DNA from: Cytospora piceicola | Lineage: Eukaryota; Ascomycota; Sordariomycetes; Diaporthales; Cytosporaceae | DNA: 64,000 nucleotides | Reading direction: 5' to 3' | Assembly (NCBI GenBank): GCA_023375675.1 | Contig: JALQBC010000023.1 | Span: 558,001 to 622,000 of the forward strand | In this document: piece after piece, positions 11,347-21,474 of the stretch | Layout of the letters: each line of letters opens with the position of its first letter | Position numbering within the stretch: the first letter of the stretch is position 1 | Position numbers and translations under genes: made by a program | The notes under the pieces: model-generated | Seen by the model: the letters and a program-made list of their open reading frames with translations, nothing else | What the model was told of the DNA's origin: nothing | The model's database searches: none

Positions 11347-12455
11347 TCAAACGATCCTCAGTAGTTTCATAGACCGGAATGCCGCCCTCCGCGACGAGTC
11401 CCACATCTGCCCATTGCCCGCATATGTGACGTAGGCAACTCCGGCACCAAGCCCACCCAAATGTGCAGCATGCCCCCAGTTGATCGGGATTCTGAGTGCT
11501 CTCCAAAGCCCCAAGAGGCCGAGCAATTCAAAACCCACCTCCCACTCTAGCATTTCTCGAGCGGCAAATAACTTGGGGAAGGGGAAGACACGGACTTGGG
11601 ATTCCTGGTGTGTCATGACCCACGCAGAGAAGACTCCGAATATAGCACCAGAAGCGCCCATCCCCGGGGAGAATCTATTGCTCTTGAAGATGAGTGCGGA
11701 TAGGTGGGTGCCGAGGGAGGAAAGAAGGCCGGCCGAGAGATAGAAGGCGAGGAAGTGGCTGCCGGACCCGTTGAATGGCGAGGATTTTGCCACGGAGGGT
11801 CCAAAGTTTATTAATGCAAACATATTTAGGCCTAAATGGAAGGCACCGGTATGCTATAGTTTTCACAAATCAGTCATACGTCGTCGTATGCAAAACTTGG
11901 AAGCGTGCTTACCCCGAACATGTGCGTAAACATTTGTCTGTACCTAAACCACGGGTAACCCGGTGTGTGCGCAAGACTTAACCACCACTGCTGTGCGGCA
12001 GGTGAAGGCATTTTCGAGATTCCCATGACAGCGACGTTCGCGAGAGTGATTCCGGTGATCGTCTTCGACGGCCCACCCAGGTTTTCCCATATGGTGCTTG
12101 GTGACGACGCCACAATAGGACCTCTCCCAAAGTACGTATCAAAGCCAATACCCCGTCTCAGCCTTGCTGCTTTGCCCACTTCGATGTCCTCGAATGCGAG
12201 GATGCGGCGGCTCTCATTCCTGTACTCTTGAACGTCCTGATAGACATCGTAGGCTGCACAGGTGAAGTAGACGGTTCCAATGGCTCCGATGGTAAATATT
12301 GTAGGACCAATGGCCCGCACGGGATGTTGTGAGTACTCATATCCAAAGGCGTTGGTTTGGCCGAGGAAAGTGCGCCTTGTGGATGGCGAGGAGTGGAATT
12401 GCCCGAGACGACCAAGATGAAGCCGGGCCCCGGCTCTCAAGCGCGAGCAGAACAT
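11347..12455 (-). CDS. pcp1: Mitochondrial rhomboid protease (Pcp1/Rbd1 type), 349 aa
   Basis: Exon 1 is 12455-11913 and exon 2 is 11853-11347. The 59-nt intron (GTAAGC donor, CTATAG acceptor) joins THMFG to HTGAFHLG in phase 0. The first true ATG (12455) gives MFCSRLRAGARLHLGRLGQF, an arginine-rich mitochondrial presequence. The rhomboid core has the HTGAFHLGLN segment, the nucleophile motif GMGASGAIFG (Ser249) and the general-base motif WGHAAHLGG (His312). About seven hydrophobic segments are present, one of them before the core, as in mitochondrial rhomboids. Pcp1/PARL enzymes cleave inner-membrane substrates such as Mgm1 and cytochrome c peroxidase in yeast. Its promoter carries a CTGCCCTAACCCT box and is divergent from a small membrane-protein gene. 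Confidence 0.9.
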
Positions 12456-13101
12456 TTTAGCAAGTCCAGCTGACACCGTCGAGCTCGTCTTCAGCGGACG
12501 ATCGAGGAGACATGTAGACCCTGGCGCGAGGTGTCTAGCATAATATCGTGGTTGATATCGATGAAACGAGCATCGATGTTGTCCTGGGTGGAAAATTAGG
12601 AAGAGGGAGAAAGCAGGCCGTAGGACAAACGCGGGTGCTTACCTCAGCATGTTTGTTGCGCCGGTTGGCCACGTCTGCCCTAACCCTCACCAACGGTGGA
12701 GGGGGGTGAACGTTAATCCTCCTCCTTACCTCCGGAGTCCGGCAACTTTGCCCTGTACCCAGGTACCCTTAGTATATAGCTTCCAAGGTTGCTACCCTTG
12801 AAACGCTGCACAAAGTCAGCCCGAAAGCGGCCTAGAACGGTATGAGATTACATCCTGAAATGATGGAACGCATGGGGTTGATCATGGACGATAGGTATAA
12901 ATCCTCTCCGTCTTACACATGTTGGTTCCCGCGCGTCGTCAGCGACCGCGTATGGAACATTGATCATTGCTATCCAATATTCGGCAAACTCATAAAGAAC
13001 CTGCACTTCTTCCCCTTTTCAAGCTTTTTGACCTTACGAATCCAATCGCAATCAATATTTTATCTGTAGACTCATGAGAATTTTCTATTAAGCACTGAGG
13101 C
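12456..13101. other. Divergent promoter region, rhomboid and small membrane protein
   Basis: Shared upstream region of two divergent genes. It contains a telo-box-like element (12675-12687) nearer the rhomboid gene and a TATA-like ATAGGTATAAATC near 12891-12903 on the other side. No coding signal beyond short frames. Confidence 0.55.
12675..12687 (+). promoter_or_regulatory. Telo-box-like element CTGCCCTAACCCT
   Basis: Thirteen-base match containing two telomere-type CCCTAA units, about 220 bases before the rhomboid ATG. The same 13-mer occurs twice at 61942-61973 between the OB-fold and guanylate kinase genes. TTAGGG-binding Myb-type factors (Tbf1, Teb1) use such sites in yeasts. Use here is inferred. 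Confidence 0.5.
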
Positions 13102-13690
13102 ATGCATTATCCGAGTCTGTTGAGCCGCGTGGGCGCCGTGTCTGGACTCATCAGGCTTATCGCTTTTGCTCTGGAAGTAATCAGTTTCATTCTTCTGGCA
13201 GTCCGCCATAGTCCGGACTATGACTGGACGACCAGCTATTTAATTGTAAGTCTCGTGTGGTATCTGCCGTGGCTAAATGTTGAAACTGACTTATTTGTAG
13301 CTTTTGTACCTCACCTTTGTGGACTTATTCGAGATCGTATGCCTGTGTGGACAGGGCCGAGGATGGCCACTCTCACCGTTGCCAGTCTTGGTTGCGGGTG
13401 ACTCTACAGGTCTTCTCATGCTGATCTGTTCGAGGGATTGGTACGGCCTTTGGTACTGGCATGGTCCATGGTATTCCTTGAAGCACGAGATTGGCCTTGG
13501 CCTCTTCCTTGCGCTCCCGTGAGTTTCGAACAACGTTTTTGAAAGCCACAAGGGCCGTAAAAGACTAACTGTATCAATCTGCAGAGTTCTCCGCATGGTT
13601 CTTGTCCTTTTGACTGCCGTGGAACACTGGTACGAATCTCGGGAGGACCAATATTTGGCTGCCGAGAGAAATGCCCTTCTTCCTCGCTGA
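13102..13690 (+). CDS. Small integral membrane protein, 155 aa
   Basis: Three exons: 13102-13245, 13301-13518 and 13585-13690, with GTAAGT and GTGAGT donors and TTGTAG and CTGCAG acceptors. The phases are consistent. The product has four hydrophobic segments: residues ~13-35 (IRLIAFALEVISFILLAV), ~45-60, ~75-90 and ~118-130 (VLRMVLVLLTAV). Between the third and fourth lies a Trp/Tyr/His-rich loop (DWYGLWYWHGPWY). The C-terminus is short and charged (HWYESREDQY). There is no signal peptide. It resembles conserved but uncharacterised fungal membrane proteins in the size class of MARVEL-like four-helix proteins; the family is not assigned with confidence. It is divergent from the rhomboid gene. 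Confidence 0.7.
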
Positions 13691-14760
13691 ACGCCAGAGG
13701 GATACACCGACGTTGCGAACGTCCAGGTTGGGACGGCAACATTTGAATAGAAACAAAGTTAAAGATCAGACATGATTCTAGAACATAGTGATTTGGTCAG
13801 TTTGGTGTTCGCAATAGGTCGGAGTACTAATTAGATATCTCGAATATGACTAAGGAGAGTAAAGAACTCATGTTATTGCAACAAATGTATATAGCATCGT
13901 ACGACTGAATGGTCCGGAATCGAGGTCTATCACCACCTAACAACCTTTAGAAGCAAACTTAGAGTTCTGACGTGGATCACACACGGCAACGTCAAGTTGT
14001 CCAAGTAGCACTGAGCCCAATGAGATTTACAATTCAGGATATGTAGAACGTTGCTGCTGCTGCCTAAGTTGTACAATGGAGCTCTAAAAGTCCGCTCCCG
14101 CCACATTTTTGAAGTGCTTGCTTGCATCATTGATGAACACCACCCCCAACCTTATGCAGGTCGCAAACAAATTCAAGGAGGCTATTGTCGCAGAAACCAG
14201 TCCTACTTCAATGGTTTGTTCCTATTCATCGCCCAGGAATCTCTTGAATAGGGCCATCTTGACTCTAGTGAATAGTGAAATTTGAACAAAGTCGTTTCCT
14301 TCAATTAATTATACCTTGCTGTGCAGCAACACCTGTGAAAACTCTCTCTACCATCCATTTGACTCCACTTCACCTGGTTCCTTGGTTCGTCCTCTTAAAT
14401 AGTCATGTCCTCCACAACCCTCTCGACAAACGAGAATTCGATTGTTATCAGCTGGAAGAATAGCTCGGCTCAATGGAAGATAGAGATCAAGCGGCCATCT
14501 GCTTCCAACAATCTCTGATGATGACCATGTTGCAAATGACTGCTTCCGCAAGCACAGCAATACTAGAGCACTTAAGACTCTAAAGAATGCGCCAGGAGTA
14601 ATGAAACATTCCTTTCGGATTTAGAGTTTGAATTTACTGTCAAGGACTGGTGTTGATCCCATAACCCTAACCCCCTCCGCTCATTACAAACCGCTGTGCG
14701 GTAATTTGAGCAGTGACCAAAGCCTCTTCTGGCTGGAAACGCTCCTGAACACAGCCCAAT
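13691..14760. other. Intergenic region, promoter of carboxylesterase
   Basis: No protein-like frame on either strand. The last ~150 bases form the esterase promoter and contain an AACCCTAACCCC element at 14663-14674. Confidence 0.5.
14663..14674 (+). promoter_or_regulatory. Telo-box-like AACCCTAACCCC
   Basis: CCCTAA-type motif about 90 bases before the carboxylesterase ATG. It may be a TTAGGG-factor site; only the motif match supports this. Confidence 0.35.
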
Positions 14761-16605
14761 ATGCTCTCCCTGTCAACCCTGTTCCACCTTTTGGCATTCG
14801 GTGTGTCTGCTTTGGGGTACAGAGCGGCCGCACCAACAGTGACGGACACTTCGAGCAACATCACATACGTTGGTCTGCACACAGTCAACGGAACCATAGA
14901 GAAGTTCCTCAATATCCCGTACGGAGCCGACACCAGTGGATTTAACCGCTTCGCCAACCCACAACCTGCTGTCATCCCTCCCGGAACCGTTATCAACGCC
15001 TCGGCAGAGGGACCAGTATGCCCGCAGGTCGAGGAGGGCGGGTTCGTCTACATGACGAACTCGACTTGGTTCAGTGAGGACTGCTTGAGGCTCAAGGTCG
15101 CCCGGCCTGCTGGTGTGAAAGCTGGGGACCAACTCCCCGTCCTTGTTTGGATCTACGGTGGTAGTCTATGGAATGGGAACATCAACGAAAGGACCAATGA
15201 GCCCGACGGGATGATCGTGCAGTCAGTTGCTAACGGACTCCCGGTCATTTTCGTGGCCATGAATCACCGTCTCAACGTCTTCGGCTTTGCTCTGAACGAC
15301 GAGCTCAATGCGACCGATTCCCTCAATGTCGGGTTGAAAGACCAGCGACTGGCTCTCGAGTGGATACGGGACAACATCGAACACTTCGGAGGAGACCCAA
15401 ACAGCGTCACGATCTTTGGGCAGAGCTCGGGCGGTCTAAGCGTTACCCTCCAGATCCTTGCCTACGGGGGCACCAAACCTAGTCCCTTCAATGGGGCTAT
15501 GATGCAGAGCACGGTCCTGGAGACCAACATAACGAGCACCCTCACGAGAGACACTTTCACCGATGTAGCGACCCTGACTGGCTGCGCCGTATACGGTGAC
15601 GGTGATGCTCAGGGCAAGGATACTATCGGGTGTCTCCGGGGGCTGACGATGGAGGAGCTGTGGAACGCAACCCTGGCCGTTTACGAGGATGTGGTCGGAA
15701 ACACTGATGGTGACATCTGGCTGCCTTGCGTCGACGGGACTTTCCTTCCGGCCGCCCCGTCAGAGCTTGTCCGCACCGGGAATTTCACGCAGATGCCCAT
15801 TGTGCTTGGCTGGGCGAGAAACGACGCGGCTCTTTTCAAGCCATTTGCGATCGATACGGACGGCGACACCAGGAACCTCTTCGGTTCTTTCTATCCCTAT
15901 CTTAGCGATGAGACTTTCGAAAAGCTTATGGCCTTGTACCCGGTGTCCGACTTTCCGGCCGACGTCGTGTCCAACCATTCTGCCGAGCACTACCGATCTT
16001 CTCAGATCTTGAGGGACGTCTTGTTCACGTGTCCGTCCTTCTACTTTGGCCACGCCATGGCGAAGAAATACCGCGAGACGTCTAGCTCCAACATCCCGGT
16101 TTACATATACGAGCAGAACCAGACGATTCTCAGCCCCTACCTTGAGAGCGTCGACGGTCCCGGCCTCGGCGTCATCCACACCTCGGAACTCGCTTACGTC
16201 TTTGGCAATTTCACCCCGTACGAGCACACCTGGCCTCGTAATCTCATACAGCCATCCGCGTCGGACTATAAGCTCCTTCAGCAGATGTCAAGATCGTGGT
16301 CGACGTTTGCCACGCTGGGCCAGCCGAGCCTTGGAGACAAGAATACTTTGCAGGGCTGGAAACCCGCCTACGCCACTGATGTTAATGATATGATGGACGC
16401 ATCGTTGTATATTGTCGGTGGTCCTAATCCTGGCATGTCCACCCTCGATGGCGAGCAGGCGAATGCGGATGTGGCTTCGCAGAGGTTGAAGGAAAGGTGT
16501 GGGTTTCTGAATGACGATGATGTGGTACGGCAGCTCAAATACTTTGTAATGCCACCATCCCATATGCCCCTTGATCTCGGTTCGTCCGCACAAATCGTCT
16601 TCTAG
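14761..16605 (+). CDS. Secreted type-B carboxylesterase/lipase, 614 aa
   Basis: Single exon, unusual in this window. It has a signal peptide (MLSLSTLFHLLAFGVSALG) and then the COesterase fold: FLNIPYG start block, CLRLKVARP, WIYGGSLWNG oxyanion region, and ALEWIRDNIEHFGGDPNSVT before the nucleophile elbow GQSSGG (Ser222). The acid is in GWARNDAALF, where Asp355 replaces the usual Glu, and the catalytic His is His473 in GVIHTSELAYVFG. The elbow is GQSSGG rather than the common GESAGG. Many NxS/T sites suggest heavy N-glycosylation. The length (~600 aa) matches fungal secreted cholinesterase-like enzymes. The ester substrate is not predictable. Confidence 0.92.
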   Translation: MLSLSTLFHLLAFGVSALGYRAAAPTVTDTSSNITYVGLHTVNGTIEKFLNIPYGADTSGFNRFANPQPAVIPPGTVINASAEGPVCPQVEEGGFVYMTNSTWFSEDCLRLKVARPAGVKAGDQLPVLVWIYGGSLWNGNINERTNEPDGMIVQSVANGLPVIFVAMNHRLNVFGFALNDELNATDSLNVGLKDQRLALEWIRDNIEHFGGDPNSVTIFGQSSGGLSVTLQILAYGGTKPSPFNGAMMQSTVLETNITSTLTRDTFTDVATLTGCAVYGDGDAQGKDTIGCLRGLTMEELWNATLAVYEDVVGNTDGDIWLPCVDGTFLPAAPSELVRTGNFTQMPIVLGWARNDAALFKPFAIDTDGDTRNLFGSFYPYLSDETFEKLMALYPVSDFPADVVSNHSAEHYRSSQILRDVLFTCPSFYFGHAMAKKYRETSSSNIPVYIYEQNQTILSPYLESVDGPGLGVIHTSELAYVFGNFTPYEHTWPRNLIQPSASDYKLLQQMSRSWSTFATLGQPSLGDKNTLQGWKPAYATDVNDMMDASLYIVGGPNPGMSTLDGEQANADVASQRLKERCGFLNDDDVVRQLKYFVMPPSHMPLDLGSSAQIVF

Positions 16606-18553
16606 TTTCCACTTTGTACATATATGTCTGGGCTGTTCATGTTTTTGATTGAACTTACATAGTTCATGATTATCAATAGGTCTACAAGTCAGGGCTGACT
16701 TGTAGACCTAGGGCCCCACGCAGGTAGATTACTTTGAAGTCAAAGATATGGGCTTATAAATCACTGAATCGTAACGGCCAAACTGGCTAGGGCTTATTTG
16801 CTCCCAAGTATTACGGATCGTGGACATTCACTCTTCCTATCGTCCTAGAGGGGTCATCTACTACAAGGCCTGTTCGTTGAATCTTTAAAATAGAGCTCCT
16901 TATAGGACCAGTGTCCAAGGATCTTGTCAACAAAACAAGTCTTATCGGCGCGCGACTCGTTTCAATATCCTGAGGAATATAGACTGTAGGTATTTGCGCG
17001 GGCTATAGAGTAGTATATTATATAGCAGAAGACTATCTTCATATAAGGCGACTCTACGGGGCGAAGTATTATCCTTACTAAACGAAGATCGAGATAGAAT
17101 CTTCACTTCTGCGGCAGTTAGCTCTGTGAAGATATTGCCGGTTAAGTACCAACCCCGAAGTTCAGAGTTCGCTATCGAGGTTTCGCTGTCGAGGTTCCGC
17201 AGCCGTGGTCATTGAAAATCTGCGGACCTGGTTAAAACAAACTATACAGTCCTCTTCCACCGATGATAGACCAGCTTATACCGCAGAAGGAATTGTGTTT
17301 GCGCCAAAGGGAGGGCCACTCGGGTAAAGTAGCCTAAGTGACAAGTTTCGATACGATCCCAAGTGTTCGCGAGCGGCCCGCCCCAGTTGATTTTGGGATT
17401 TGTGCCAAGTGACTGTTGAAGGGTGCTTGTCTCGAGGATCTGGATCAAACAATGTAGCTAAGTAGATAAAACGGTGCACTGGTATTAGTCGTTGCTTCCC
17501 AGGGTTCTGATATGTGGGCCATTTTGGATGTCACCAATACTGAATGCAACTAGATATCAACCATCTCCAAGTCATTCCACACTCGGCCAATGCTTGGTTC
17601 AATGCAGGAAGATTTGAGGGGGAAACAAACACCCAGTCAGTTTAAGGCTCGTGCAATATGATGAATGTGAGGTATTTGGGCTGACATCCGTGGGGGTCAA
17701 GATCAGCCGCGTGTTTTTGATATCCGACGCAGCATGACAACTGCCAGTGCCTGGATACTTTGAGCCAAATGCGCCTCGGGTGTTCATGATATCTATCGGC
17801 TCTCAGAGGCTATCATCGGCCATAGCTTGGCCCATATGAGGTCTAGTCAGCGACCTTTTGGAAGTCCAGGGCCTGTTTGGTGGTACCGGAACTCTGACCA
17901 CCCCCCGGAAACAGCGCAGTAAATCAGACACCCGATCAAGCCAATGAGGTTCCCAGATGGAGATGAACTTCCAATACGTCCGTTCAATGTTATGTACTTG
18001 TTGAAAGTCCGATGATGGCCAGGAAACCCCACTTTCCCCCAGAACTCAACCAGGTCATCATCAAAGTGGCACTTTCCGGACTCTACCTAGTTGCTGTGGA
18101 ACGCTGCTAAAATCTGTGCATTCTTGCTTTGTACCGTTGTAGATGAACAGAGTGTCGAATGAAAAGACTTGGCAGGGGACTCTGGCGTCCAATCGGTTTC
18201 GAGGATGGGGGCATATATGTTGTATCACACATCTAAAGCTCGAAGTCAGCTCATGACCTAGGCAGTGGGAACAACATGGATACTGATAAGTCCTGACAAA
18301 TTGGGTGGAAAGACAGATGCGGGGTAACCTTTTCGTGTCTTAAGAAGTGTCTGTCACCGTGATTGCCTTTAAAAAGCTGCATCACCAACATAAAACCGCC
18401 ACGTCAGCCGCTCTTTGCTCACTAGCACTTATCACTCACAGACTCACAAAGTCTTTTACTGGATTCCCTTGTACGATTAGAGACTCAATATTGGTCGCCA
18501 AATACAAACTCACTTTAACTCATTGTTCCAGAACAATACCTCGGATTCTTGAG
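16606..18553. other. Intergenic 1.9 kb, possibly with an old mobile-element remnant
   Basis: No intact gene. The first ~100 bases hold the hairpin. 16830-17170 has a distinct TA-rich composition (for example GTAGTATATTATATAGCAG) unlike its surroundings, which suggests a degenerate repeat; no protein domain can be read from it. The rest has only short frames. The HET gene promoter occupies the right end. Confidence 0.4.
16679..16708. repeat. Perfect inverted repeat, 14-bp arms, 2-nt spacer
   Basis: GGTCTACAAGTCAG, then GG, then CTGACTTGTAGACC, starting 74 bases after the carboxylesterase stop. It could form a strong hairpin in the esterase 3' UTR, or be a terminal repeat of a small decayed element. 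No matching copy was found at the far side of this intergenic region. Confidence 0.85.
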
Positions 18554-20740
18554 ATGCTCTGCGCACTCTGCCTTTCCGTGTTTTCCAGCGGCCGACGCAC
18601 TGGATCACATCACGCTTGCCTCGAGGATTTACAAAGGGCTGCCCAAGGGGGTTGTAAGATATGCATATTCCTTGCTCTTCGGCGTGAGAAACTCGGTCCA
18701 GATCCTGAAAATGAAGAGACAGCGATGCCTTTTCTACAATACCGGTGGGGGCCCTACCCCAATTTGGATTTCGCAAGGAGCACCAACTATCGACCGCATT
18801 CGTGGATAGGGTTCGACTCAACGATTCGCTGGTTGAGTTGGGGTGTAATGCCCGGGATTTTCATCGAAATCTATGTCTCCTATATGAATGAAGTAGTACC
18901 TGACTGGTACACAATACTTTCGGGATACGCCGTGAGCGACCTCAATTCAGAGCCGTGGAGAGTACGAAGAGAGATGTTCCCACTCAGACCAATTCCGGAC
19001 ACTACTGGAGATGAGAGAGTCCTAGAAGTTGGGAAGATGTGGTTAGAAAATTGCTGTCGGTTTCACGATTGCGAGAGATTAAGCGGCCCAGTTGATCCCA
19101 AATGGTATCCTAAACGCTTGGTGTATCTTACCGACGCCACTTCGCCTCGCCTTGTGGAAACTTGTTCAGAGTGTCCCCTCAGCCGCTACGCAACGTTGAG
19201 CCATTGCTGGGGTTCGGATTCAAATTTTGTTACCTTGACGACCGGTAATTTGGACGGCTTCCGTAAAGGCATCCCTATGGATATCCTCCCCAAGAGCTTC
19301 CGCGATGCAGTATTTATCTGCAACGAATTATCCATTCGGTATATCTGGATAGATAGTCTATGCATTCTGCAAGATTCGGAATCAGATTGGTTGCTGCACG
19401 CGAAGGAGATGTCCTTAATCTATCAAAACTGCTATATCAATTTGTCTTTCGACGCTGCAGCAAATCCCCACGAAGGCGCATTCAGGCACAGGAATACCGA
19501 CGTCCTCCAAGAATGCTTTGCGTTTTCATTAATTCCGGAGGACTCCTCGACTGGCTCAGACAATCAATTCTCAAGTTCTTCGTCCGACATCTCTTCGTCC
19601 GATGCCGATGACGCCTTGCAGAGCACAGCAGGTGATGGGAACAACGGCGAAATTGACCCCATCGAGGCAGATTCCAGAGAGTCAGAGTCAGTCAAGGAAA
19701 CAGAGCCTCGAATGTGCTGGGTCTTCGCGAGGGATTTTGACTTTACTTCAAGTACCCGGAACCTTCCACTGGCAACGAGGGGCTGGGTTATTCAGGAAAG
19801 ACTACTGTCCCCGCGGGTCTTACACTTCACGGATAATCGAATAATGTGGGAGTGTGGTGAGAGCCTATCCCTGCAAGAGGGTCTTCCCCGTGGGTTTCTT
19901 GGAAGCGGGAAGTCTTTTGACGCAGAATTTAGGCATGCCTTCAACTGCTTCCCAGGTGGAGAGCCATATTCGAGTCAATCGTATCATTCCAACCAATGGG
20001 ATAATATAGTTCGCGCATACAGCAGTTGTCTACTCACGTATCCAGAAAAGGACAAGCTTGTAGCATTGGCAGCGGTAGCACAGCGTTTTACTGCCGTGTT
20101 TGGCGAGGAGTACTACGCGGGGCACTTCCGTCAGACCATGCCCTTCAATCTTGTTTGGGGAGTGCTCAAAAGACACCGCGACAACATACCGGCGACAAGG
20201 CGCTATCCGACATGGAGCTGGACAAGTGTAGATGCAGAAGTAGTTACCCCCGCGGGATTGGGAAATGACCATTCTCTGGTTGATGTGGAGAGTGTGAGCG
20301 TCACCCTAGTGGATGAATCTCACAAGTATGGCCCGGTAAAAGAAGGTCAGTTGAGAATGAGGGGCTTAGTTGCAAGATGTGTGCTGGGAAATAGCCGCTC
20401 ATCTTCGTACTTTGATATCAGGACGGTTTATATACAGGAGATGATAGGGCATAATGGCCCTTTGTTACAAACGGAGCTGGTCGTATCCCTGGATGATCCT
20501 GAAAAGGACATAGTGGAGGATGTGCATATCATACCGGTTGTTGAGCGCAAGCGCAGCACGCGCTCCACTGGCAGGAGAGCTATCATCGGACTTTTACTGC
20601 TGAAACAGGCGGGGGAGGTATATGAGAGAGTGGGAAGCTGGCACAGCGGTCTTCAATACTATCACGATCTAGAAAATGGGCCGTTGTTCGAATGGGTGGA
20701 TGGGTGCGTGGGTCATCGTCAGCTGGTAGAAATAGTATAG
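18554..20740 (+). CDS. HET-domain (heterokaryon incompatibility-like) protein, 728 aa
   Basis: Single exon. The frame is open farther upstream, but the first ATG is at 18554 and gives MLCALCLSVFSSGRR, the usual CxxC start of this class, followed by HHACLEDLQRAAQGGCKIC. The HET domain has YATLSHCWG (from residue 212), the IPMDILPKSFRDAV segment, IRYIWIDSLCILQDSESDW and YQNCYINLSFDAA. It resumes at RGWVIQERLLSPRVLHF (~410). Between these parts lies a ~55-residue Ser/Asp/Glu-rich insertion (~330-385). The C-terminal half includes YPTWSWTSVD, common in the family. HET proteins trigger incompatibility cell death in some fungi, but most paralogues have no known role. Base composition is less GC-rich than the housekeeping genes. 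Confidence 0.88.
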   Translation: MLCALCLSVFSSGRRTGSHHACLEDLQRAAQGGCKICIFLALRREKLGPDPENEETAMPFLQYRWGPYPNLDFARSTNYRPHSWIGFDSTIRWLSWGVMPGIFIEIYVSYMNEVVPDWYTILSGYAVSDLNSEPWRVRREMFPLRPIPDTTGDERVLEVGKMWLENCCRFHDCERLSGPVDPKWYPKRLVYLTDATSPRLVETCSECPLSRYATLSHCWGSDSNFVTLTTGNLDGFRKGIPMDILPKSFRDAVFICNELSIRYIWIDSLCILQDSESDWLLHAKEMSLIYQNCYINLSFDAAANPHEGAFRHRNTDVLQECFAFSLIPEDSSTGSDNQFSSSSSDISSSDADDALQSTAGDGNNGEIDPIEADSRESESVKETEPRMCWVFARDFDFTSSTRNLPLATRGWVIQERLLSPRVLHFTDNRIMWECGESLSLQEGLPRGFLGSGKSFDAEFRHAFNCFPGGEPYSSQSYHSNQWDNIVRAYSSCLLTYPEKDKLVALAAVAQRFTAVFGEEYYAGHFRQTMPFNLVWGVLKRHRDNIPATRRYPTWSWTSVDAEVVTPAGLGNDHSLVDVESVSVTLVDESHKYGPVKEGQLRMRGLVARCVLGNSRSSSYFDIRTVYIQEMIGHNGPLLQTELVVSLDDPEKDIVEDVHIIPVVERKRSTRSTGRRAIIGLLLLKQAGEVYERVGSWHSGLQYYHDLENGPLFEWVDGCVGHRQLVEIV

Positions 20741-21474
20741 GCATATAACAACAAGGCATAGGCTAGTAAGTACCTTTTTATCATCTGTAATGATAATGAC
20801 CAGTGTAATAAGTACTTGAGTAGTTAGGGTCATGTGAAACAATGTGGACAAGGCGTGTAGTGTACTTATATAGTATACGTAATTCCATTCAATCCCATTT
20901 CAGTCGATAAGTAAACCGATGCCCCCCTCTGGGTTGGTCATCCCTACCAAAGTCGAGAAGAGTGCCTATAGTTGTTTGCAAAGCTCTGAGTAACTCACGA
21001 TGTTTCCACGCTTGTGCAACCTAACTGAATATGAAGTATGGGTCCCGGTGTCTACCATGTCGTATGTACAGGTTCAGATTGGCTCCGGAGGCCGTTCGGC
21101 GTCCGTTCGGCCGTGAAGAAACCCCGTATGTTACTTACTAAAGGTACCCAGTAGACATAATAGGTGGGGTAGTGTGGGTCATTACTTTGGCAATGACAGT
21201 TATTATCACTATGTTGGCCATGAGGGCGATGCGTTTCATTAGCATTTAGTACTACAAATGTGCGCAGAGAAAGCCTGCGAGCTTACTTTCCATTGTATTC
21301 CACCATGGTTGCATTGGCGGGGGTATTCAGTGAGACCCTGATGTCATGAGATAATATAAATACGTCCAGATGTCCCCTCAAATCACATGTGCAGCACATG
21401 TGCACACGACCTGAACATCCCCAACTATATTTTTCTGTAGTACGAATCTTTAGAAAACGCACAACCCAATCAAA
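20741..21474. other. Intergenic, promoter of Rossmann-fold gene
   Basis: No coding signal. A TATAAATACG motif at 21354-21363 lies about 115 bases before the next ATG and is a plausible TATA box. Confidence 0.5.

Noticed and set aside
12456..12476. Extension of the rhomboid protein upstream to 12476
   Set aside because: The codon there is GTG; nuclear fungal genes start at ATG, and 12455 gives a proper presequence. The same reasoning moved the starts of the HET gene (18554), amylase (32870), metallohydrolase (54992), bicupin (50189), lipoate ligase (23575) and guanylate kinase (62158).
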